A DNA stretch of 41,293 nt from Gnetum montanum (GCA_015680685.1 MNCI01022092.1:233822-275114), one strand, 5' to 3'. Counted from the first letter of the stretch, positions 1 to 11,058 are shown. Notes: generated by a model from the letters alone, not told the origin. Translations and numbers: made by a program.

Positions 1-938
1 ACAAAGATGCATGGACCTTATTCTCCTAGAATCATTCATTTTCTAGCAATGGGAGTATCTAGGAGAAGGTCTTGTCTACTTGTCAACATGTATGCACTCA
101 TACTCTTACTTTGTAATCATATCATGAAGCTCTTGTTTTTCATGAGTAGCATACTCTAATTATTAGGGTGACATGGGTTCATAATCTATCAAATTATTGA
201 TGAAGAATTGATTGAACAAAGCCTTCTCAATGGTGTCAAGTGTAGCTTTCTATATTATTTGCAAAATTATCCATGTGGATCATACCACTATCCTAGTTTA
301 TCTTTATGAAACTTCATAATGATAGAAGATGCTACTTCATTCATCATATTTTTGAAAGTGATTTGAACAAACTGAGGTTTGTGCTTCAATCTATTTTCAT
401 TACCCAATTTAGCCATGCTTTCTTTAATCCTTTATTTCCTATAAAATCAACAACTTAAAAAAAGAAAAATTATAAATGTATAAATATTTCAAAGAAATTT
501 ACCAACACCTTCCCTAGTATATGCATCAATGATAGGGGTCCTACCAGTTTCACCAATGAGATTTAGAGCAATCTAGTCATAAGCTTTGAAGATTATGTTA
601 AGTGAATTGCTAAGAATACTTATGTATATCATTTCATTTAAGAATTATAAAAGATATTATGATGCATATAATACAAATGGAAACTTATTTTGCTATGATA
701 AGAAATAGAGAGAATATTTATGATTTTATATTTTATAACTTTTAGATTAATTATGAATATAAGAATAAAATAAATATAAACACACATGCATCGTAACCCC
801 TCTTGGCTATAAGCATAATGCTTGTGTCATAATCCCTTAGGAAACATGTGGAACACCATATAAAACAAGCAATAAAATGACTCTTAGTCACAACCTTGAT
901 AGCCCAACACCATGTCATATACTTATGACCTCACTAGA
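1..938. other. Left flank without recognisable gene
   Basis: AT-rich DNA with stops in all frames and no coding or RNA motif that I recognise. It ends where LTR A begins. The 5 bases just before the LTR are CTAGA (934-938), the expected left copy of the target duplication of element A; its right partner is not identified. The only structured piece is a hairpin at 21-67. Confidence 0.5.
21..67. repeat. Inverted repeat (hairpin)
   Basis: TTCTCCTAGA (21-30) and TCTAGGAGAA (58-67) are perfect 10-bp inverted arms around a 27-bp loop. No flanking target duplication or longer terminal repeat is visible, so a transposon end or small-RNA precursor is possible but unsupported. Confidence 0.5.
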
Positions 939-962
939 TGATGAAGCATCTTCCTTAAGTTA

Positions 963-984
963 CATCAACAAGATTCTGTTGATG
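963..984 (+). promoter_or_regulatory. 8-6-8 dyad in U3 of LTR A
   Basis: Perfect inverted arms CATCAACA (963-970) and TGTTGATG (977-984) surround AGATTC, about 80 bp upstream of the TATA box. The geometry is the same as in LTRs B, C and D, with a different arm sequence. Confidence 0.5.
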
Positions 985-1063
985 TGATTTCATTGACATG
1001 GTTGTGTTGACATATGGTTTGATGCATTAACCTGATCCCATCGATGCAGTGTCTATATTTGCC

Positions 1064-1070
1064 TATAAAT
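1064..1070 (+). promoter_or_regulatory. TATA box of LTR A
   Basis: TATAAAT, in the same place and context (GCCTATAAAT) as in LTRs B and C. It would start the genomic RNA of the element. The site is recognised by conservation between copies; activity is unknown. Confidence 0.65.
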
Positions 1071-1799
1071 ATATGTTCACCAACCATATTTATGAAATTT
1101 CATAGTTAGTATCCTAGTAAAGATCTTGCATTTTGTTAATTGACAATTAGAATATTTTCTAAGTGACCATAGTAGGAGTGAAAAGTGTACGGATCTTTAT
1201 TTGAACAATAATGTACCTGAGCACCTTGGTGTGACCAGTAATAATGACAAGCTTTCTTCACAAGCCTTGCAGCATTTGGAAATAGTTTAATGTTTACTTT
1301 AAATGCATTTATTATTTTAGTGATTTAGTTTAATACATCAATTGATTAATCAATTAGCAATAAATTAATACACATAAGTACAACCATTTCGAGCATACAT
1401 TAATGTTTGGTAATCCCAATAGCACTTAACACTTGGTAACTCAATAACATTGCAACGTTGTTCAAGACATATACAATAAATGGAAATAGATGATTATGTT
1501 AGGATTAGTTAGGATATTATTTAATTATTAGATTAGTTAAACATTCATTACTTTATTTTCTAGAACTGAGGCAATTTAAGAAATAAATATAAAATGATAA
1601 AAATCATATGCCTCAATTACACTTAACCATACACTTGCACGTCACAAGTAAAACTAAGAAGAAAACGATCACATCCTTGATATTCACTACCTAGACCCAG
1701 TGTACTTAGAGAGCTAAATTCTATGGAATTCGACCGAATTACTTAGTGAATAATAGCAATTCATATGGTTGGGCATAAAGATTACTCATTTCTCATCAT

Positions 1800-1817
1800 T
1801 AATGCCATTTCCAATTA
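1800..1817 (+). other. Decayed primer-binding site of element A
   Basis: TAATGCCATTTCCAATTA lies directly after the LTR, at the position of TGGTGCCATTGTCGGGGA in element D. It keeps GCCATT but has lost the leading TGG, so it would prime poorly. It is called only by alignment with D and B. Confidence 0.6.
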
Positions 1818-1947
1818 CTTTAGTTAGCTACATGTGCTCTCTAGGAGTTAGTAAAATTATTCAAAGATGTTTTAACAAACTTTAAAGTCACAATCATTAG
1901 AAATAATAATAATAGTAGAAGCATACTAGTTTTTTCTTCAAACTAAA

Positions 1948-4060
1948 ATGGCCTCTTCTCACAAGGCTAATTCTTTGCCATCATTCAAGCATACATTTAA
2001 TTAACAAAGGCATGGAGGGTCAACTCAGCCAATGTCCCAACAATGTAGAGTGGTATATGCTCATCTCAAAGAGTATGTGACAAAATTCATCTTCATCCTA
2101 CATCAGGATGAATAGTTATGATGGAGGGATACAAAAGGTAACATTGTGTTGCCACCTGATTGATCAATTCTTGCGATGCTACTTCAAACTCTTAGGAGGT
2201 TGGGTGTCTAGGGCCTCAATGCTAAATATGTTATGCAGAACCATGACTATCAAGGTTATCATCCCACTAAGGCACAACACAAGAAATATCAACAATAGGA
2301 GAAGCATTATGAAGCATTGAAGGGAAAGCGATTCAATAACCCCTTATACCAGTTGGGCCAGAAAGAAGTAGAGGATCCCTTCTCTAGGGATTCTCAATTC
2401 ACTAATTCTCCTCCCCTTAGCTTTGATGAAGGGGGCCTAAAACAAAACTTGCAATCAACTATAAATAATCCTAGTTTAGGCAAGACTAAGTTCCATGACC
2501 ATGGAGGCTCCAAAGGTGGGAGTCAAGACATGAACATAGATAAGCATGATGATCATGGTCATGATCAAAGAAGAGGGGGTAGCTGACACCATGCTCATGT
2601 TGGCTCTCCTCCCTCTTCACCTTTGACATCCTCATATTCTTCCTCCTCTAGCTCTAACCAAAGCTGTAGAGGATGTGACCATGATGGAGATGACCAGTGA
2701 GATAGAGATGATCATAGAGCCTACCAAACTAGTAGAGACCAGGGTTGTGGGCAATCAAGGATGACTCACCACCTTGAATAAAGGGGCAGCAGAGGACATC
2801 ATAGGCATCATAACCACCATAGAGGCTATGACTATGATGAGCCTTTGCTTGAAACTAGAAACATGTTGAATACTATAGAGGCTATGAGAATCCTAATGAG
2901 GCATGTAAAAGATAGAAAAATTAAACAGTTGTATATGAAAAATATCTCCAAATTAGAAGGGAAATACAACTCAAATCCATAAAATCATCTCCAAGACTTT
3001 CACAATGATTAAACCTTATAGAACATTTTAAATGACTTGTAAAAATTAAAGTAGTTTCCACAAACATTCATTAAGGAAGCTGAAAGCTGGTATATGTTCT
3101 TAGAACCAGAATTAATCAGACAATGGAGTATGATGCATGACCTTTTCAACAACAAGTATCAAACATACTCTTGAGTGTCCAATCTAAGAAAGAAAATCCA
3201 AGGGTGGAGACAAGGAACATATGAATCCTTGAATGTAGCCATGGGATAGATATTACTTTCTATTGCACAACTACCTAGATCATGGCTTTTCTTAAAGGAA
3301 GTAGCTATTCCATATCATAGATGGGCTCTGAATAAAAACAAGGAGAACTCTTGGGATCTATGCCCAAGGGAGACTTTCAAAGCTAAGGGTCCATTAGATC
3401 CAAAGGCTAATTAAGTACGTGACCAAAGAAGAAGGCAAGTTGTGGAAAAGGAAAAGTGCAAAGGAGTTCAACCAAGATTCTTCCATCTAGAAAAGGAAAG
3501 TCTAGTTTTGTGACAATGAGGAGGAGACACCACTTAATGAAGTGTTGCAATGTAAAATCTTGCCAATCCAGAAATCTATTTTTGAAATATTTACCAAGGT
3601 AGATAAAATGTAAGATTCTTTAGATAAGAAATTCCAAACTACTCTTAAAATTGCTAAAGCATCCAAAGAGCAAGGTAGCAATCATGACCAAAGAAGAATG
3701 AAAGAAGCTAAATGTGCCTACCAATGGGGTAAGGGAAAAGTTGTTGCCATAGAGGAGGTTGTGGAATCTAAGATAGATGATGATGGTGGTTGTGACATCT
3801 ACCACTATGAGCATCCTAAGTACGCGCTGAATCCTAGATTGGCAAGAAGGCAAGCACCCAGCAAGTTACCTTATCCTCAAGGCAACTACAGGTAGTTCCA
3901 TCAACAGCAAGCCTACTATCCAAGTGAAGTTCCATCCCAACCTCATGAGCAATACCAGTAGTGGTAGCACTCACAATTATGGCGGATGCCACCACCAAGG
4001 TAGTAGTATCATTATTGGTAGCCAAATTCCTATGGGTACTACATTTAAGAACTGATTTCT
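1948..4060 (+). pseudogene. Gag of element A, broken
   Basis: Gag would package the element RNA in the cytoplasm. The start codon at 1948 gives MASSH, as at the gag start of element D, but a stop follows within 20 codons. Open pieces continue at 2108-2320 and 2317-2586; the latter has the motif FNNPLYQLGQK and a His/Asp/Gly-rich tail. A core region around 2930-3400 and a lysine-rich piece at 3698-3895 follow. All align in order with gag of element B. Frameshifts and stops occur throughout, so no functional protein is possible. The limits are approximate. Confidence 0.75.
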
Positions 4061-4296
4061 CTAATTGACTCTTCCAATCATGCATATTTTGAACACCACT
4101 ACTACTCTCCTAAATATTATAAAGCTCAATCCCAAGAGGGGAATCCCCATTTTCATTCTACCCTCCTCATCCTTCTACACCTTTACCTCTACCCTTAACT
4201 AAACTACCACCAGTTCCATCCATGCAAGGTGAAATTCCTACCTAGCTATAGCAAAGAAACACCATTAGGGCTATTAACCTATAGCCAAATCCTAAG

Positions 4297-4735
4297 TTGA
4301 ATGGTTTGAATGAAAAACCCCAAAAAAGACCTTTCCTCCAAGCCAACAGTTCTTCAAAGCCCTCACATACACCTACAACTCATGACCCTAATCCTTCCTC
4401 ATCCTTTGCTCCTTTATTCAAGAACCCTTCAAATGAAATGCCTTCCAAAATGCATATCATGATGTTGACCCATGCTATCAAGGATTGTACTAAGGCTGGC
4501 CATCTTCCCAGAAAAAGATCTAATCCTAAAAGTCCCCTCATTTATTTGCAAATTGCTGGGAATGAGCCTTGCAAGGCTCTTCAAGACTTAGGTTCTAGTG
4601 TGAATTTGATTTTCCATGAAATCTACAAATCTTGAAACCCATCTCCACTCAAGAAGAGCAGCATTTTTTTGAGTTGGTAGATCAATCTATCACTATTCCC
4701 TTTGGAATAGTTGAGGATATTGTTGTGAATGGTTA
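4297..4735 (+). pseudogene. Protease region of element A, truncated
   Basis: The open stretch 4297-4635 runs from a Ser/Pro/Asn-rich linker into a retropepsin-like domain. The active-site region reads DLGSSVNLI near 4588-4614, the D-x-G-S type common in plant Gypsy proteases. A stop follows at 4635, and homology to element B ends near 4735, before the rest of the domain and all of the polymerase. The family is retroviral-type aspartic protease, which cuts the Gag-Pol polyprotein. The upstream boundary with gag cannot be placed exactly. Confidence 0.7.
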
Positions 4736-5426
4736 AACTTAGAAGGGGGGGATGAATAAGTTCCCAAATTTAAACTTTGTAACACAAAAGCACACACATT
4801 GAATTTAAATGATTCTCCAACTTGGGTAGTCCACACTTGGAGGGTAGATCACTATCACATCTCTAAAATTTGTTACTCTCAAATGTGGTTAAAGGGTTCA
4901 CACCCTATATAGTCTTCAAGCCCCACTCTAGAGTGCTATGCCACAACATCAACCACTCAATCCTATAAGGTCCCATCAAGCTTGGAATGTGGTTTCCAAG
5001 CTTCCACAACCTTTATAACCTTGAGCTCTATCCTGAAGTGTTTTACCATAGCACCAATAATTTAATCCCACAAGATCCCAATAAGCCCAAGTAAGATTCC
5101 CTCCCACAAGAAGCACATCAACCTCATAGAACAACAAGAAAGAATAATTACAAAGGATAAATGCAACTCAATTTTCTGATCCTCGTATGTTGAGGTACAT
5201 CATGCTTTACAATGAATAAATGATGATACAATGAAGAGCAACAAAGATTACAATGATTACACATAAGCTTGCTCATTTCCCAATGCATATGATGTCTTCT
5301 TATAGCTCCCATGTTTCTAAATCCTTCTTGCAACTCATGTAATGGCTAGCCAATAGTCACAAAAGAGGTCTTCTTCATGCCTGAGATGTTTTTCTATATT
5401 TGCCTTCAATTCATATTTTTCTAGAA

Positions 5427-5665
5427 ATGATGTCTTTCAAAAATCTCCATTTGGGAAAGATGTCTTTGTCTGATGAAAGATCTCTTTTTTTGATGAAAGA
5501 CATCTTTCTGAAAGTAGCCTACATTCTATGAAAATATCTTTGCCCAATGGAAGACATCTCTACCTAGAGAAAGACATATGTTGTTTCTTGAAGATGTCTT
5601 TACCTATGTTTGCTCCAATCCTATCAAGACATCTACTGTTTGCAAAGACATCTTTCTTCATCTTC
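5427..5665. repeat. Cluster of AAAGACATCTTT-like motifs
   Basis: About ten copies of AGACATCT or its complement AGATGTCT, often extended to the near-palindrome AAAGACATCTTT, lie irregularly spaced within about 240 bp. The spacing is not that of a simple tandem repeat. No function is known to me. Confidence 0.5.
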
Positions 5666-5906
5666 CATTGCATAATGAATTCTTCATTGCTTATCCAATA
5701 GCTTGCACAATCCAAGTTCTTGTCCTGCAAGCACAAAAATCACACACACATATAAACAACCTTGTCTTTCATTTGTTTCAAATGTTTTGACATATTAAAA
5801 CTAAAAGGTCCACAATCTTCCGCTTTTTGGTAATGTGCAAAACTTAAGAAAATGGTTTAGTCTTGTCGCAATAATAACACATACTAATACATTAGCTACT
5901 TCTCCC

Positions 5907-5930
5907 CCTTTTTGGATATAACCAAAAAGG
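5907..5930. repeat. Perfect 9-bp palindrome
   Basis: CCTTTTTGG (5907-5915) and CCAAAAAGG (5922-5930) are perfect inverted arms around ATATAA. Read on the minus strand, the right part of the palindrome leads into AAAAAGGGGGAGA, which resembles a polypurine tract of Copia elements, but no adjoining LTR was found. Confidence 0.5.
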
Positions 5931-6301
5931 ACAAAGCATAGAAAGTAAGGGGATAAAAAATATACGATGAAAAGAATTAAGACATATAAATTCCTATGGT
6001 AGCCAGGGATTAGGATAAGTGTGGAAGTTCAATGACATGTAAATCAAAGTAAAGCAAAGAATAAATGGAAAAGGTAAACCACATAGAGATAACATGAAAA
6101 GCACATCATCTATCCATAATCATCAACAAACTATTATATACCATACTATCACAAGAGTACAACTATTTGCAGCTATCAAACCACATCAATCACATATATG
6201 CAAAGTCCCAAAATCACTTATGTGAGAGCCAAAAATATCTCATCCTTTTTTAGCATTAAAAGAAAAGGACAAACAACCTTCCAAGGTCTCAATCACTAAC
6301 C

Positions 6302-7460
6302 TTAGTAGCATCCTCAAACTAAGAATTCATTGTTACCTTAGATGGAGAATAAGTCTCCTCTTCATAATCATTACTATTGGTGCTAGGTCAGCTAGATTTC
6401 TGAGTGTCCTCATTAGAAAACTCAACCTACTACACTTGAGCCCATTGAGGATGAAGCTTCACTCAAAACTAAGAGGAAGCTAGTGGAGTTGATGGAGCTA
6501 GTGGCTACTGAACTAGGACCCATTGGAATGTTGTCCCAAACATGCTCTCCATTGCTTGTTGCTCAAAAGAGCTAGGATCATCAACAAGAGGTGAAATAGT
6601 ATAAGTAGGAGGAACTTGAACATGGTGCTCTGGCTGCTACATGGAAGCATGATCCTCCCCTTGGACATCAGCTAGGGATGCCTCTAGCTTAGAATCTAAC
6701 TCCATCCTAAAGTCATATGTGTGTGAAGGGCCTACTACTAAAAAATGTTGTGAAGGAACATGAACATCTTCCTCATTGTTAGAGATAGGAGGAGTAGTGA
6801 CCTCCTTAAAGACCAATCCATTGGAGGGAGGAGGAATTCCAAATTCATCCAAACTCTTATGCAAGTAAGAGAGGTTCATCTAGTCTTTCCAATGGCTTGA
6901 GCAATGGGCTGAAATAGCTTCTTCAGAGAAGAATGAATCTGAGCACTAGAGAATTTTGATTATTTCAACTTGAGAATGCTTTCTTCTTTTGTTTTAGAGG
7001 TCTAGTGCTATATCTTTCTTCAATTGCATGGGAAGTACTCCTCTTCTCCATGTACTCACTGAGACTCCTTTTTCCTTCAGCAAAGGTAACTCTAGTATAG
7101 ATACACCCCTCTCATGAATTAACAAGCTAATGAGTAGGGGTATCCAAGGATTCTCTCCTTGGCATAGAGGCTTAGAATGTCCCAGCAAAGAGTGTGCCAC
7201 AAATATAATGATAAACTTGTAAGAAACTAATATAGTACAAAACCCTAGGTGGCAATAAATAACTGTAGTTGCCTCCTTTCACCCATGATGTTATACAAAC
7301 TAATGAGTGATAAGGTGGAGGCATCAAGAGTCATCTTGCTCCTCTCAATATGAACCCTATCAAATGACATATCTCTCCCAAATAAAACATCATAAAATTC
7401 ATCATGTCCTATGGGAATTATACCATTTGTGTAAATATCATGCATAGTCATGAGTCACAT
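6302..7460 (-). pseudogene. Unidentified decayed coding region
   Basis: Read on the minus strand, three open stretches (7451-7245, 7200-6994, 6879-6637) follow each other with coding-like composition. Going downstream they pass from a Phe/Ile/Leu-rich part to an acidic Ser/Pro/Gln-rich tail that continues past stops to about 6302. The first contains DEFYDVLFGRDMSF. The breaks are a frame change and several TAG or TAA codons in Gln-rich context. I do not recognise the family; a Gag-like or plant-transposon-encoded protein would fit the length and layout. No catalytic motif is visible. Confidence 0.35.
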
Positions 7461-7498
7461 GGGTTGGCCACATTGACGAGATGCCATCAACACAACCC

Positions 7499-7520
7499 CA
7501 TTGATGTGATCCCATCAATG
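7499..7520 (+). promoter_or_regulatory. 8-6-8 dyad in U3 of LTR B
   Basis: Perfect inverted arms CATTGATG (7499-7506) and CATCAATG (7513-7520) surround TGATCC. The dyad ends about 50 bp upstream of the TATA box. Dyads of the same geometry and different sequence occur in LTRs A, C and D, which suggests a site for a dimeric protein (inference). Confidence 0.5.
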
Positions 7521-7571
7521 CAAGGTTTGACCAATTAACATGCACTCATTGATGGGGCATCCTATTTTGCC

Positions 7572-7578
7572 TATAAAT
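7572..7578 (+). promoter_or_regulatory. TATA box of LTR B
   Basis: TATAAAT in the context GCCTATAAAT, matching LTRs A and C in position and flanks. It is the likely start-site determinant for the element RNA. Confidence 0.65.
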
Positions 7579-7747
7579 GTGTGCCTACCCACTACATTAA
7601 TGGCATCTCTTTCATAGTTGTAGTGAAGTGTTTGTAGTTTTTCCTCTCAAAAGTTAGAATATTTTCTAAGTGCCCATAGTAGAAGTCAAAGAATGTATGG
7701 ATCTTTATTCGAGTACTATTGTACCTGAGCACTTCAGTTTATGCATT

Positions 7748-7753
7748 AATAAA
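7748..7753 (+). terminator. Poly(A) signal of LTR B
   Basis: AATAAA about 170 bp downstream of the TATA box. LTRs C and D have AATAAAGA at about the same distance, as expected for a signal at the end of the R region. Confidence 0.5.
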
Positions 7754-8306
7754 GATGAGCTTTCTGACCAAATATTGTAGCAATTGAACTAGATTAATTA
7801 TTTTCTTTATACATTTAATATTCTAGCAATTTTATTTAATGTTTTAATTAACTAAGTAATTAATAGCAATTAACAACATACATAAGTATGAATACTTTAA
7901 GCATATGTCTAATGCTTGGTAATCTCAGTAATTCTTAACATTTCCTAACCCAGTAGCATTAAACATGTTCAGGATATGTATAGCAAGTGGGAATAGATGC
8001 TTATGTTAGGATTAGTTAAATATTATATAGCTATTAAATTAATTTAGCAATTAAATACTTTATTCTTTATTCTTAGGTGACTTAGAACATAAAAGAAAAA
8101 ATGATAAAAATTGCATACCTCAGTTACACTTAATCATACCCTTAAACTTCACAAGTAAAACTGGGAAGACAATGATTACAATGGTTAGTTTCACCTCTTA
8201 GAACCAATGTACTTAAAAACCTAAAGTTTTTGGAATTCGACCAAATCACTGAGTGAACACTAGTGATTCATATGATTGGATGTAGGCTATACATGCTACT
8301 CATCAT

Positions 8307-8324
8307 TGGTGTCATTGCTAGAGA
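8307..8324 (+). other. Primer-binding site of element B
   Basis: TGGTGTCATTGCTAGAGA starts two bases after the LTR. It is a mutated form of the tRNA-Asp-type site seen in element D (TGGTGCCATTGTCGGGGA). tRNA-Asp priming is a known trait of Athila-type elements. Confidence 0.7.
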
Positions 8325-8458
8325 CTTTAGTTATTTTTGTGCACTATCTAGGACTTAGTGAAAAATCATTCAACATTGTTTGATCAAATCTTCAAGTTTC
8401 AATGATTCTAACACTAACAACAATTGAAGAAAAACACTAATAATTTTCTTCTAATTAA

Positions 8459-8743
8459 AACATCTTCTTCTCATAGGGATGATTCTCTACCAAAATTTAA
8501 TCACACATCCAATCCAAGGAATGAACAATCAAACTAGCCTATGCCCCAAAAATGCCAAGTGGCATATACTCATCTCAATGAGTATGTGCCCAATTTCACC
8601 TTTGTCCTACATCAGGATGACTAGATGTGATGGAAAGACATGGAGGGAAAAATTGTGTTACTGCCTAATCGATTAGTTCTTGCAATGCTTCAACAAACTC
8701 TTATCAGGTTGGACATTCAAGGACTTCATCCTAAATATATTAT
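8459..8743 (+). pseudogene. Gag of element B, first part
   Basis: The reading frame from about 8463 corresponds to the gag start of A and D (the SSH motif is kept), but the ATG is lost and stops interrupt it. The stretch from about 8638 encodes MEGKIVLLPNRLVLAM, comparable to the decayed MEG region of element A. The gene is cut at 8743 by element N and continues at 22815. Confidence 0.75.
8739..8743. repeat. Left target-site duplication of element N
   Basis: ATTAT directly before the LTR, identical to 22815-22819. Removing N and one ATTAT restores collinearity with gag of element A (TATGTTATGCAG against TATATTATGTCAG). Confidence 0.95.
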
Positions 8744-9302
8744 TGTACCGTCCGAAATCATCGGTAAGAGGCTGGAATGAACAGACACTGAGAGATCTAC
8801 AAATGAAACAGTAAGACCCTGCCTTCGCTTGAGGGCAAGCTAGAAATGAACGAAGGCAAAGTGCCTTGAATGGTCCGCACGCAGATCAAATGAGGACTTC
8901 CCCAAACGTACGCAAGTGTGGTACGTCATACGTAAACAAATGCAAAACTGAACGTACACAAATGAAAACGAATGTAAACTATTAAAATGAAAAATAATGA
9001 AAACAGCAAAAAACGTAAACAGGAAAAATAATGTAAACTACACGAATCTGGGCAATAATGCAAACTGTTTGTATTAATAAAGATTAAAATGTGCACAGGT
9101 CAGAACGTAGTTGTGTAGTGGTCGCAAGGCAGACATTTAGCCCCGATGGATGAGAACAGATACTGGAAAGATGCAGGTTTTGGATTGCAGATGTACAGCA
9201 TCCAAGTCTGTATCAAGTCCAACGTATGAGATTGATGCCTTGATTTCTTATGTGTGTTACATTCAGATTTTTTTGAACCTTGATCTAGTGGAAAAATAGG
9301 AG

Positions 9303-9309
9303 ATTTATA
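9303..9309 (-). promoter_or_regulatory. TATA box of the 3' LTR of N
   Basis: TATAAAT on the minus strand, conserved at 21595-21601 in the other LTR with the same flanks. It is the only good TATA match shared by both copies. Confidence 0.5.
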
Positions 9310-9718
9310 GGATTTTAGGCGTGAGATTTGGATCTAGGAGAAGATCAGTGGCTGCAGGGTGAGAAAACTTCAGATCGGGTGACAGGCGTGTGCATTGACT
9401 GGATGCACGAAATGTTACAATGTATAGTCTACAGCATGACCAAGATCTCTTACGCTGATGTATGTAATCCACAGCGTAAGAGCTTGATATAGTGAAAAAT
9501 GCAAAAATTTATAAAAAATGTTAAAGTACAAGAGTGGATCTGGATGTTTGGCCTCCGGATCTACAGATCTGTGCTTTTTTTATGCTACCAAAGCCTCTAG
9601 CATGCGTGGATCTGGCTTTGATGTGTGCGCAGCCTATTCTGGTGTCAACGTCTAGTGTTAGCATCAGCATCCAACGTCAACATCAGCATCCAGCATCAGC
9701 GTCAGCGTCAGCATCAGC

Positions 9719-10680
9719 ATCACTAATAGTGTATGACCTGAAAATAGTGCATTTTGAACCCATTTTTGACCTGTGAGACCCATTTTCAGAGTGGATCTAC
9801 ATGCCATGGGTCATGAGGGTTCTATGTGCCAAATTTGGGTTGATTTGGATGTCGTTTTGGCCCTGTTTTGGTTGGTGACGCTGAGCCTTACGCTGAGCAG
9901 CGTCTGAAAAATAACCCCAGCATCACTAACAGCGTATGACCTAAAAATAGTGCATTTTGAACCCTTTTTTAACCTATGATACCCATTTTTAGAGCATATC
10001 TGCATTCTATGGGTCATGAGGGTTCTGTGTGCCAAAAATGGGCTAATTTGGATGTCATTTTGGCCCTGTTTTGGTTGATGATGCTGAGCCTTACGTTGTG
10101 CAGCGTCTGAAAAATAACCCCAGCGTCACCAAGTCAAAATGGCACATTTGAGGTCCAAATCTTGATTTTCTGGAGGCTGGGATCTGCTAGGGACCTCAAT
10201 GAAGGTCATGTTGGGTCCCTATACTCTATTTCAGCCTGTTTTGGCTTAGTTTCGGGGCTCCAAAAGTTGGTGACGCTGATCCTTACACTGTACAGCGTCT
10301 GAAAAATAACCCCAGCGTCACCAAGTCAAAATGGCATATTTGAGGCCCAAATCTTGATTTTCTGGAGGCTGGGACCTACTGGTGGCCTTAGTGAAGGTTA
10401 TGGGGGATCCCTGTGCTCGGTTTCGGCCCATTTTGACTTGGTTTTGGGGCTCTAAAAGTAGGTGATGCTGAGCCCTACACTAAGCAGCGTCTGAAAATGT
10501 AGCCAAATTACACTTAGCCAAAACCAAGCATTTTGAGCCTGAAACTTTTGATTCTGGATGCTGAAAGTTGGTGCAGCTACCTGTGGGCCGTGGGGAACCC
10601 TACCTATTGAATCATGGACCATCGGGGGTTGTTTCAGAGACCTCCAAGTTTGGCCATGTTGTATTCATGCTTGGGTGGCT
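9719..10680. repeat. Tandem units inside the 3' LTR of N
   Basis: The phrase CAGCGTCTGAAAA recurs at 9898, 10101, 10293 and 10485, giving periods of 203, 192 and 192 bp. Units 1 and 2 are close relatives, as are 3 and 4; a fifth, more diverged unit follows. The right LTR has the same array at 21976, 22177, 22369 and 22561, so the amplification predates insertion. Confidence 0.8.
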
Positions 10681-10742
10681 GCATGACTTAGCTTGAATCT
10701 TGTTTGACAGTGTTAGGCCAAAATTTTGTGGTGTTTCATTGG

Positions 10743-10751
10743 CCCCTCTTT
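10743..10751 (-). other. Polypurine tract of element N
   Basis: On the minus strand AAAGAGGGG, followed by CCAA and then the 3' LTR. It would prime plus-strand DNA synthesis. Position and composition fit and agree with the orientation of gag. Confidence 0.75.
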
Positions 10752-10752
10752 G

Positions 10753-11057
10753 TTGATGTCTGGAGGAATCTACCTAAGAGGTGTTGACAAAGAAGTACAA
10801 AACACCACAAGAAACTGGGTATCAAGCATTGCTCTGTGGCACTTGGCCAGATGTCATCGCACCGTGTTCAAAAGTAGATGGGATCGGGAAATGAGGTTTT
10901 GAGATGTATAGGGAGAAGGTTTGTTACTATGGGATCAGGGATTGATGAAGGGATGATTTCTTTTAACTGTGGGAAGGGGAATGCTCTTGTGTAAACACAT
11001 CATGTTGGTCCTTGTCAATAGCCAGTATTTGGTAGACTTGGGACCAAGGCATGAGAT
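10753..11057. other. Non-coding part of N next to the 3' LTR
   Basis: Low-copy-looking sequence with no open reading frame, repeat or motif that I recognise. Confidence 0.4.
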
Positions 11058-11058
11058 G

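Larger units (their letters stand above)
939..1798 (+). repeat. LTR A (5' LTR of element A)
   Basis: An 860-bp LTR starting TGATGA and ending TCATCA, with a TATAAAT box at 1064-1070. The segment around 1150-1240 (TTAGAATATTTTCTAAGTG, then CGGATCTTTATTTGA) aligns with LTR B at roughly three bases in four by eye, and with LTRs D and E less closely. The LTR is followed at once by the primer-binding site. Confidence 0.85.
939..4735 (+). mobile_element. Element A: truncated Athila-like Ty3/Gypsy retrotransposon
   Basis: This remnant has a 5' LTR (939-1798), a decayed tRNA-Asp-like primer-binding site, a broken gag and the start of the protease region. It runs collinear with element B until about 4735, where similarity stops after the protease active site. 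Reverse transcriptase, RNase H, integrase and a 3' LTR of its own are missing. The Athila-like assignment rests on LTR ends, primer site, gag similarity to B and the protease context, not on its own polymerase. Confidence 0.8.
4736..7473. other. Unassigned DNA between element A and LTR B
   Basis: Collinearity with the Gypsy copies breaks near 4735, just before a purine run (AGAAGGGGGGGA, 4741-4752) followed by TG. That layout resembles a polypurine tract next to an LTR start, but I could not find the matching LTR end or a target duplication. The region contains a cluster of AGACATCT-type motifs (about 5427-5665), a palindrome at 5907-5930 and a broken minus-strand coding region (6302-7460). 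It may be one or more decayed transposons of another family. Confidence 0.4.
7474..8305 (+). repeat. LTR B (5' LTR of element B)
   Basis: An 832-bp LTR starting TGACGAG (from TGATGA) and ending CTCATCA. It carries a dyad (7499-7520), a TATAAAT box (7572-7578) and AATAAA (7748-7753). By eye it is closest to LTR A and clearly further from LTR C. A primer-binding site follows. Confidence 0.85.
8744..10738 (-). repeat. 3' LTR of element N
   Basis: A 1995-bp LTR, plus-strand ends TGTACCGTC and GTGTTTCA. Compared with the other LTR, I count 20 differences in the first 183 aligned bases, 19 of them transitions. It retains about 175 bp (near 9435-9615) that the right LTR lacks, and has a longer GCATCA run (about 9640-9728). 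It holds tandem units of about 192-203 bp and a minus-strand TATA box at 9303-9309. Confidence 0.92.

Noticed and set aside
4753-5891. Possible LTR between the purine run at 4741 and CA at 5891
   Set aside because: It has TG and CA ends and purine tracts nearby, but no matching second LTR, no target duplication and poor spacing to the minus-strand purine tract.
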